Source: Olleya sp. YS (GTDB lineage Bacteria; Bacteroidota; Bacteroidia; Flavobacteriales; Flavobacteriaceae). From it: a stretch of DNA of 64,000 nt. The notes under the pieces are model-generated. The model worked only from the letters and a program-made list of their open reading frames with translations, was not told the DNA's origin and searched no databases. Positions 63,344-64,000 of this stretch are shown one piece after another. The DNA lies in assembly GCF_029760915.1 (NCBI RefSeq), contig NZ_CP121685.1, positions 2,567,001 to 2,631,000 on the forward strand, in the 5' to 3' direction. The number at the start of each line of letters is the position of its first letter. The first letter of the stretch is position 1. Position numbers and translations under genes: made by a program.

Positions 63344-64000
63344 TTAAATGGTTTCTATTAATTTATTTTCTTTTTTATCGTACTGAAAATCTACTTTATT
63401 AACACCTCCAAATTGAAAGTTTGTATCGATTTGTTTAAAGAAGTTTTTTTGATGTTCTAGAGCTAAATGACCGTTTCTGTTTAGGGTCAAGGCATCTTTT
63501 GTTTCCTCATAAAACAACTCCAACCTATCAATCATACGCTGTAATTGCAAGTCACCAAAACCATAGTAGCCTTGATAGTGTAAGCAATAACCTAATAAAT
63601 GATGTCGTGATTTTACATCATGCTCCTTTATTAATTTGAGCGTATTGTATTCTAAAGTATTTAAACCACTCCTCGTATCAGGAAAACGTCTTAAATGTGC
63701 TTTAAGACAGTTACTTAAATATTTAAAACTAGATGGTCTAGTGATTAATTCTTTAAATAAGTTATGGTCTGTTTCACAATAAATTCGCCAAGCTTTTTGG
63801 GCTGTTGCAATATCATCAATATTAAGTTTGACTTTATCTTTGTAATGTTGTTTTAGCTGTTTTTCAGTTAATTGTGGTAACCCTTTTAATTCTTTTTCAC
63901 CTTCCACGCGTCCACTACAGACTAAGTATAAAGGAAGAGTAATCCCTTTTTGTTTAATTAAACTGATTGCTGCGACTAAATTTATATGACAAAACAAATC
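63344..64000 (-). CDS. DUF1835 domain protein (partial, N-terminus off the window)
   Basis: The frame is open to the right edge (its last visible codon is GAT at 64000-63998), so the N-terminus is missing and at least 218 residues are present. The visible start DLFCHINL is the middle of a DUF1835 domain, preceding LVCSGRVEGEKELKGLPQLTEKQL. The C-terminal part (about the last 120 residues) matches the helical DUF3658-like region common behind DUF1835 (HLRRFPDTRSGLNTLE, YYGFGDLQLQRMID). Function unknown. It lies immediately upstream of the nucleoside phosphorylase. Confidence 0.75.
   Translation of the reverse strand, partial: DLFCHINLVAAISLIKQKGITLPLYLVCSGRVEGEKELKGLPQLTEKQLKQHYKDKVKLNIDDIATAQKAWRIYCETDHNLFKELITRPSSFKYLSNCLKAHLRRFPDTRSGLNTLEYNTLKLIKEHDVKSRHHLLGYCLHYQGYYGFGDLQLQRMIDRLELFYEETKDALTLNRNGHLALEHQKNFFKQIDTNFQFGGVNKVDFQYDKKENKLIETI

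Overview
The window is a 64 kb stretch of an A+T-rich chromosome that reads as a marine-type member of the Flavobacteriaceae (Bacteroidota). The signs are: near-absence of Shine-Dalgarno sequences, frequent TTG starts, repeated -7 elements of the TAnnTTTG type typical of this phylum, many lipoproteins and secreted proteins ending their signal peptides in AQ, a bacillithiol gene (bshA), a flavobacterial LptD and TamB, and conserved flavobacterial gene neighbourhoods. Almost all of it is core chromosome. I see no rRNA, CRISPR array, prophage or insertion sequence. Species cannot be named from the sequence alone.

Layout. 1-5.4 kb: end of a TlpA-like lipoprotein gene, a lone histidine ammonia-lyase, a small STAS-like protein and clpC. 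5.6-13.6 kb: gyrA, a TPR protein, an NlpC/P60 peptidase with a thiolase, and a 7TM-HD (PgpH-like) phosphodiesterase. 13.7-14.0 kb: a tRNA cluster Ser(GCU)-Pro(UGG)-Arg(UCU) with a clear promoter and terminator. 14.6-21.0 kb: a long leftward run of RNA-modification and envelope genes (THUMP-like methyltransferase, AI-2E permease, SpoU methyltransferase, DUF4159, rsmE, PpiC-type isomerase, small membrane protein, tsaD). 21.1-29.1 kb: divergent tamB, then glycolysis and its bypass (pfkA-gap, a sugar kinase-like ATPase, mgsA), then ridA facing them. 29.5-39.3 kb: lptD divergent from a rightward run (amidase, MCE protein, split Fe-S/CCG oxidoreductase, serB and small secreted proteins). 39.4-49.6 kb: GH3-serine hydrolase fusion, bshA, a barrel protein, a YdiJ-like FAD/Fe-S oxidase, aroC and a dicarboxylate symporter.

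49.7-55.0 kb is the most interesting part. It is a compact five-gene run encoding a glutathione-synthetase-like ATP-grasp ligase, a sulfurtransferase fused to a TerB-like domain, an RDD membrane protein, an N-formylglutamate-amidohydrolase-like enzyme and a DUF1704/QEGLA zincin with an HEXXXH motif. The zincin is the bacterial relative of the animal tubulin tyrosine carboxypeptidase MATCAP. A ligase that adds an amino acid or builds a small peptide, next to two hydrolases that could remove or break it down, suggests a make-and-trim peptide or protein-tagging module. It is followed directly by an unexplained 136-nt folded element and a REP-like inverted repeat.

55.3-64 kb: a DCC-family protein, a repeat-bearing intergenic stretch, mutS2 without an Smr domain, a MORN-repeat lipoprotein gene whose two ends carry inverted-repeat sequences like a small mobile cassette, a YfcC-type permease, ung, a cytosolic solute-binding-like protein, a nucleoside phosphorylase and a DUF1835 gene that runs off the right edge.
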